A stretch of 64,000 nucleotides of DNA from Alligator mississippiensis (Eukaryota; Chordata; Crocodylia; Alligatoridae), in the NCBI RefSeq assembly GCF_030867095.1, contig NC_081824.1:115390162-115454161 (forward strand), read 5' to 3'. A program made the position numbers and the translations under genes. This document shows, piece after piece, positions 60,201 to 64,000 of this stretch. Numbering within the stretch: position 1 is the stretch's first letter; each line of letters begins with the position of its first letter. The notes under the pieces were generated by a model. The model was not told the origin of the DNA, made no database searches, and saw only the letters and a program-made list of their open reading frames with translations.

Positions 60201-63200
60201 AAGTAGCAGAAGAGCTGGCAAGCCCTCCTTGGCTCAACAGGGACATCACGGTCCTCTTGAAAAAGAAAAAAGAGGCGTACATACAGTGGAAGCTAGGGAC
60301 AGTCCTCAAGGAAGACTACACTACAGTGGTCCATACTTGTAGAGAAATGATTAGGAAAGCTAAGGTGGCAACTGAGTTTAAGGTAGCCAAGGGAGTCAAG
60401 GACAATAAGAAGTCCTTCCTTAGGTATGTAGGGAGCAGAAGGAAAACAAATGGAAGTTTGGGGCCTCTACCTAACACCTAGGGACACCTAGTACTGGACA
60501 CTCAGGAAAAAACTGAACTCCTGAATGCCCACTTTGCTTTGGTATTTCACCAACCAAGGGGAAAAAAAAGCAAGATAAGTATCACGGGTGGCATGGTGGG
60601 AATGATAGCCTTCCCACTGTGGATGCTGAGCTGGTGAAAATCAACTAGAAAAGCTAGACATTTATAAATCAGCAGGACCAGATGGACTTCACCTGAAAGT
60701 GTTGATGGAGCTGGCTGAGGTCATTGCAGAACCCCTGGCAAAACTCTTTCAGAAATCATGGCACACAAGGGAGATCCCTGAGGATTGGAAGAGGGTCAAC
60801 TTTGTGCCCATCTTCATGAAGGGGAAGGGGGAGAACCCAGGCAACTATAGGCCAGTCAGCCTAACCTCCATCCTAGGGAAAATCCTGGAAAAACTCATTA
60901 AAGAATCTATGTGCAATATGCTCATTGAGGGTAAGATTCTGAACGACAGCCAGCATGGCTTCATTGCAGGTAGGAATTGTCTTACCAATCTCATCTCCTT
61001 CTATGAACAGGTCTCTGGCCACCTGGACATGGGAGAGAAGGTCAACATTATATACCTAGACTTCCAGAAATATTTTGATCTAGTATCCCATGATGTCCTT
61101 GAGAAAAAATTCACAAAGGATAGGTTGCAGATACAGGCAGACCTGGACAGGCTGGAGAGTTGGGTGGACCAGAACCAGCTGAAGTTCAGCACTCAGAAGT
61201 GTAAGGCACTCCATCTGGGGAGAAATAATCCCCAACATACTTACAAGTTCAGTGGCAACAATTTGACTTGTACCACAGCTGAAAGAGACCTGGAGCTAGT
61301 GATTGACCATTGCATGAACATGAGCCGGCAGTGCAATGCTGTGGCCAGCAGGGCAAACAACATGCTGGCATGCATTAACGGTTGCATCTCATGCAAAACT
61401 AAGGAAGTGATACTCCCACTGTACTCTGCACTGGTGAGACCACAGCTGGCAACCAGTTCTGGACACTGCACTTCAACAAGGATGTAGAAAAACTTGAGAG
61501 GGTCCAGAGAAGAGCCACCCATATGATCAGGGACTTGCAAGACAAGCCATACAAGGAGAAGCTGAGGGACTTGGGCCTCTTCAGCCTACAGAAGAGAAGG
61601 CTGAGAGGGGTCTTGGTAGTGGCTTACCGCTACATCAGGGGAGTACATCAAGAACTCGGTGAACAGTTGTTCACCAGGGTACCCCTGGGGAAGACCAGGA
61701 ACAATAGATACAAACTCCTGGAAGGCTGCTTCAGGCTTAATTGCAGGAAAAACTCCTTCATAGTCAGGGTGTCCAAACTGGAATAAACTCCCTCCAGTGG
61801 TTGTGCAATCACCTACCCTGGAAATCTTCAAAAGGATACTGGACAGTCACCTCGCTAGGGTCACTTGACCTCACTTTTCTTTTCCTGTCTAGTGCAGCGG
61901 GACTGGACCCAATGATCTACAAGGTCCCTTCCAACTCCTAACAATCTATGAATCTATGAATCTGTGAAATGGGGTGCATACAGACACACAGCCACAGCCT
62001 GGAGAAGCCTGGCTGCTTGTGGAGCACTGCCCAGCACAGCAGGTAAGTCTGTTGTGGAGAAGGAGTGTGGAGGGGGTAGATCGAGGCCCACATGGGGGAG
62101 TGGCTTCTGCTGCTACATGCACCCTGGAAGGCATGGTGGATGCATACCCTGATCTGCACAGGCAGGGTGGGCTGCCACTGTGGGCTAGGGCCAGGGCTGT
62201 GCCAAGCTCTTCCTGGTGTGGTGGCCATGCTATGCTGGGGGTGGGTTGCGGCAGTGATGCTGTGAGGGAGGTTATGGGTGACAGGGGTGGCTGCAGCCAT
62301 GAATGCACTCTTAACTGAACTGAACTTATGCGATTGTATGACCTTCTCTCTATAGAGAAAAGGGTCTGATGCAGCTTGTTTTTCTGTAAGAGTCTGATGA
62401 TAAAAATGCTTGTTATGGATAAAAAAAAGGTTTGTTACAGTGTATTCCACCCATATTTGAAGTAAATGGCTCCTGGTACCAAGAAGAGAAAAACAATGAT
62501 AAAGTGAAAACAAACCCCAAGTTGTTGAGGAAAAGCAGAAAAATTGGCCTAATTGGAAGCTACTTGACTAAAGGACTATAAATATTATCCCCCTTTTCCC
62601 TTCCTCTCTCTCCTTCCCTCCCCCTCCCCCTAACAATGCCTGAGAACTGAAGACATTTCCTGTCCTTTCAAAGAACCAGAGCCCACTCGGAGATGCTTGG
62701 CGACCTCTCAAGTTGTGTTATTAGGACTGATAATATGCAATTACTTGCTTGCTAAGATTATATCTATATGCATGGTTGGAGTTAATACTTTATAGGACTC
62801 AATAAAACTGATTTATTAAACAGTTAACTGGGTCCTCATTGGGAGGAAATAACTGGTTCCTTGTTTGCAGGAAATAGATAACCGAGTCCTCATTTGGAAG
62901 AGATAAATAGGTTCTTGTTTGGAGAAAACTGAAGCACACTTTAAGGTGATATCGATCCTGCTGTTTGCTCTCTCGCCATTTGGGAGGAGAACCAGATAGA
63001 TATCCCCTCATTCTTAGGGCAACACCAGAGACACTGCAAAAGGAACAAAGGAAGCAATGAAGGGGAAAATCAAAATGATCTCTGTGTGTTTGCTCTGCAG
63101 TCACTCTGCAAACTAGGGATGAGGCCACGTAAGGGGTAGGAGACAGTGAACCACAACTCTGACTCCAGAAGAAATATATAACTCTACACATAATAATCTA

Positions 63201-64000
63201 CACAATTAGAATCCCAGACCCAAGGAGGTATCTCACCATGCACTTACCTGTCATCTCCATGCTGGTGTTATGTGTATTAGCTGCAAGGAAGTTGACCTGC
63301 ATACCCATCGCCCAGGCGGAGTGGAATTCAATAGCAGTTAAATGTGGTAGAACGTTCATCCAGGCAGTTGGGAACAGCACAGTATCCACTTGTAACTTGC
63401 TCACTAGGATCACAGCTGGGTCATGGAAAAGTATGTCGAAGCATGTGAATATGCCAAATTTTCCAAACGGGGTGTCAAATGTGACCACCTCTGGCTCTTT
63501 GGGGTAATCAAACTGCTTTTCCATCATAAAGAGGTTATACTATTTAAAAATTGAAAGGAAAGTCATTAAAGGCTGCTAGTACCATTGCCTGGAAATATCC
63601 TATAACCTGGTAAAGATATTTTTAGTAGTGTTGCAGGGGTGTCGTAGCCAGATATATGAGAAGCAAAGGTTTTTGTGGATGACATCTTTTATTGGCCAAA
63701 CTGCAGAAGAAGAGTGCCTTGCACTCAAAAGCTTGTCTAAATCTCCCCAAAACATGCAGTTGGTTCAAGAAAATAGATCACCCACAAAAAACCTTGTGCC
63801 ATGAGGAAGTAATTAAAAAAAATTAACAGAAAAGCAAGCATGAGAAAGAAAGCACTCAGGCATGTGCATACCCAGCTATCAGACATTCATATGGTTCAGG
63901 TACGCCAGAATTAGAGTTAGAGATTAAGGAGTTGAGAAAAAAAATTTCAGTGACTGACTTGGGCAAGGCTATTTCTTACCTTATGGTATCGTGCCACCAG
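48149..64000 (-). CDS. VNN: Vanin (pantetheine hydrolase), copy 2, 5' part beyond window
   Basis: Exons in the window: end of exon 3 (63,980-64,000), exon 4 (63,248-63,539), exon 5 (57,363-57,736), exon 6 (48,559-48,729) and exon 7 (48,149-48,280). Exon lengths 292, 374 and 171 equal those of copy 1, all sites are GT/AG, and frames stay open, so the visible part looks functional. The catalytic Lys (ARYHK) and Cys ([15 protein letters not shown]) are present; the Glu lies outside. By eye it differs from copy 1 at 19 of 97 residues in exon 4 and 7 of 57 in exon 6, so it is an established paralogue, not a recent duplicate. Introns 4 and 5 are 5.5 and 8.6 kb against 0.36 and 0.70 kb in copy 1 because of CR1 and Helitron insertions. 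The tail [17 protein letters not shown] has no GPI signal. Confidence 0.92.
48559..48729 (-). CDS. VNN: Vanin copy 2 exon 6
   Basis: 171 nt: [39 protein letters not shown], ending APGKFQ. Acceptor CATAG|ATATGC, donor TTCAG|GTATGG. Confidence 0.94.
48830..49060 (-). mobile_element. Ancient CR1/L3-like fragment in intron 5 of copy 2
   Basis: Plus-strand text GAGGGGCCTTCTGAGTCACC, TCAGTCCCATGCTATCAT, GAAAGCCGTTCCAGATG and GGAACCTCCTGCTAATTTCC follows, in decayed form, the reverse of a CR1-clade 3' end. It is more diverged than the other CR1 copies here. Confidence 0.6.
49061..50062. other. Intron 5 of vanin copy 2, nothing recognised
   Basis: No exon or repeat family supported; the frame at 49,720-50,034 has no domain. 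Confidence 0.45.
50063..50123. repeat. Two copies of a perfect 26-bp palindrome
   Basis: 50,063-50,088 and 50,098-50,123 are each perfect palindromes centred on GTATAC with arms ATTTATAAAT, placed 35 bp apart. A further partial copy (TAAATGTATAAATGG) follows. Confidence 0.85.
50660..52650 (-). pseudogene. Helitron transposase, helicase part
   Basis: Minus strand, after the CR1: [20 protein letters not shown] (52,650-52,590), then [17 protein letters not shown] near 52,330. Walker [11 protein letters not shown], is readable near 51,735-51,765, in another frame from its neighbours. The Walker B block reads [18 protein letters not shown] near 51,560-51,510 where the family has DE, so the key acidic residue is lost. 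Later motifs: [20 protein letters not shown] (about 51,130) and [20 protein letters not shown] (about 50,905-50,850). This is a PIF1-clade DNA helicase that would unwind DNA during rolling-circle transposition. Dead by frame changes and the Walker B loss. Confidence 0.87.
52651..54276 (-). mobile_element. CR1 LINE nested in the Helitron
   Basis: Minus-strand CR1 that starts (3' end) ATTCATAGATGTTAGGATCG and runs to 54,276. Frames 54,306-53,704 and 53,703-52,732 read almost continuously: [60 protein letters not shown], then [31 protein letters not shown] and [20 protein letters not shown]. The 5' end is truncated inside ORF2. Flanks ACTGAG (52,645-52,650) and AGTGAG (54,277-54,282) look like a 6-bp target duplication. 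It is the best-preserved RT here, so it is younger than the Helitron. Confidence 0.94.
54277..56330 (-). pseudogene. Helitron transposase, N-terminal and Rep part
   Basis: In order on the minus strand: a zinc-finger-like N-terminus ([20 protein letters not shown], about 56,140-56,080); [15 protein letters not shown] and [12 protein letters not shown] (about 55,900-55,810); [18 protein letters not shown] (about 55,520-55,460); [11 protein letters not shown] (about 55,100-55,070); the HUH nuclease motif in [11 protein letters not shown] (about 54,890-54,860); and the two-tyrosine motif [12 protein letters not shown] with Tyr codons at 54,459-54,461 and 54,447-54,449. The HUH and both Tyr residues, which cut and rejoin single-stranded DNA, are intact, but they sit in pieces of different frame. 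The only extension beyond 54,277 is through the CR1. Confidence 0.87.
56331..57362. other. Helitron 5' leader and intron 5 remainder
   Basis: 56,331-56,880 is the Helitron leader, with a possible inserted GC-richer patch at 56,440-56,700 of unknown family. 56,881-57,362 is vanin intron with nothing recognised. Confidence 0.45.
57363..57736 (-). CDS. VNN: Vanin copy 2 exon 5
   Basis: 374 nt: [66 protein letters not shown]. Acceptor ACTAG|GAAGTG, donor TGCAG|GTAATA. Closer to human (EGRYYLQ) than copy 1 at its end. Confidence 0.94.
57737..58559. other. Intron 4 of vanin copy 2, nothing recognised
   Basis: No exon, RNA gene or repeat family supported. Confidence 0.45.
58560..59215. repeat. GC-rich dispersed repeat in intron 4 of copy 2
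   Basis: 58,925-59,205 matches the reverse complement of 36,085-36,460 (TGGTGCCCCCACTCCCCAGC, GGGGGCACCGGCACTCCCAC, GTGCACCCCTGTGCAGCCCC). It includes GGGGGGCACATGCCCCCC near 58,957. Open frames on both strands (up to 140 codons) are compositional. Confidence 0.65.
59216..61970 (+). mobile_element. Long CR1 LINE with RT palm deleted
   Basis: Carries the AP-endonuclease ([20 protein letters not shown] near 59,350; [20 protein letters not shown] near 59,770; [12 protein letters not shown] near 59,970) and reverse transcriptase (60,699-61,487: [49 protein letters not shown], then directly [15 protein letters not shown]). The segment that normally holds GVPQGS and FADD is missing, so no polymerase is possible. 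Ends TCTATGAATCTATGAATCTG. ORF2 is otherwise split into several frames. Confidence 0.92.
61971..62814. other. Intron 4 of copy 2, GC-rich patch then AT-rich DNA
   Basis: 61,975-62,310 is GC-rich with open frames on both strands and no domain. 62,523-62,800 has a TATA-like ACTATAAATATT and later an AATAAAACTG; not enough to call an LTR. Confidence 0.4.
62815..62935. repeat. Imperfect tandem repeat, unit about 27-32 bp
   Basis: Four degenerate units: AACTGGGTCCTCATTGGGAG, AACTGGTTCCTTGTTTGCAG, AACCGAGTCCTCATTTGGAA, ATAGGTTCTTGTTTGGAG, each followed by A-rich text. They alternate between TCCTCATT and TCCTTGTT forms, so the true period may be a pair of units. Confidence 0.65.
63248..63539 (-). 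CDS. VNN: Vanin copy 2 exon 4
   Basis: 292 nt: [32 protein letters not shown] with the catalytic Cys, [20 protein letters not shown], ending NTSMEMT. Acceptor AAATAG|TATAAC, donor ACAG|GTAAGT. His in NVLPHL matches human VNN1, where copy 1 has Phe. Confidence 0.94.
63640..63800. mobile_element. Foldback element in intron 3 of vanin copy 2
   Basis: CAAAGGTTTTTGTGGATGAC (from 63,664) to AACTGCA pairs with the reverse of TGCAGTTGGTTCAAGAAAAT ... AAAACCTTG (63,755-63,795). Loop includes ACTCAAAAGCTTGTCTAA, as in the hairpin at 47,785-47,905. Same family as 9,440-9,650 but more decayed. Confidence 0.65.
63980..64000 (-). CDS. VNN: Vanin copy 2 exon 3 (3' end only)
   Basis: Last 21 nt of the exon reads LVARYHK, including the catalytic Lys codon, followed by the donor GTAAGA. 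The rest lies beyond the window. Confidence 0.88.

Noticed and set aside
62523-63100. Possible LTR (TATA-like box, AATAAA, TG start)
   Set aside because: No matching partner, no target duplication and no convincing CA end.

Overview
The window is animal genomic DNA from a sauropsid, most likely a crocodilian (a turtle is the main alternative). The evidence is spliced vertebrate genes with GT/AG introns, at least nine CR1 LINE pieces that end in the CR1 short-repeat tails (ATTCTATG type and ATGAAATCT type), several foldback and hAT-like MITEs, and Helitrons. Helitrons together with this CR1 load argue against a bird. The species call is an inference from repeat style.

The only host genes I can support are two tandem vanin (pantetheinase) genes, both on the minus strand. 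Copy 1 is complete in seven coding exons from 39,580 down to 32,064 (497 codons plus stop). Its nitrilase catalytic triad is at Glu80, Lys179 and Cys212. Copy 2 runs from the right edge of the window down to 48,149. It contains the end of exon 3 and all of exons 4 to 7; exons 1 and 2 lie beyond the window. Both copies keep exon phases and most residues, but both end soon after the last beta-strand region with no hydrophobic GPI-anchor tail, so both look secreted. Vanins hydrolyse pantetheine to pantothenate and cysteamine, recycling vitamin B5 from coenzyme A breakdown.

Layout: 1-32,000 is the 3' flank of the vanin pair and carries no host gene I can recognise. It is a repeat landscape: CR1 pieces at 2.4-3.0, 4.3-5.9, 11.6-15.4, 16.2-19.1 and 27.6-28.7 kb; a solo LTR inside a CR1 (4.8-5.8 kb); a hAT-like MITE inside another CR1 (14.3-15.2 kb); a short LTR element with both LTRs and a 5-bp target duplication (19.5-23.3 kb); a roughly 185-bp tandem array (23.9-24.5 kb); a long terminal-inverted-repeat element (24.75-25.9 kb); and a non-autonomous Helitron with a textbook 3' hairpin (30.8-31.5 kb). 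32-39.6 kb is vanin copy 1. 39.6-48 kb is intergenic, with GC-rich repeats, a MITE and a CR1 tail. 48.1-64 kb is copy 2, whose introns 4 and 5 were enlarged by a CR1 (59.2-62.0 kb) and by an originally autonomous, now decayed Helitron (50.4-56.9 kb), itself split by a CR1 (52.65-54.28 kb).

The strongest items for a second look are the two vanins without GPI tails, the nested Helitron and CR1 in copy 2, the compact LTR element with no recognisable pol, and a set of near-perfect foldbacks and palindromes. I found no CRISPR, rRNA or tRNA gene and no wholly new gene system.
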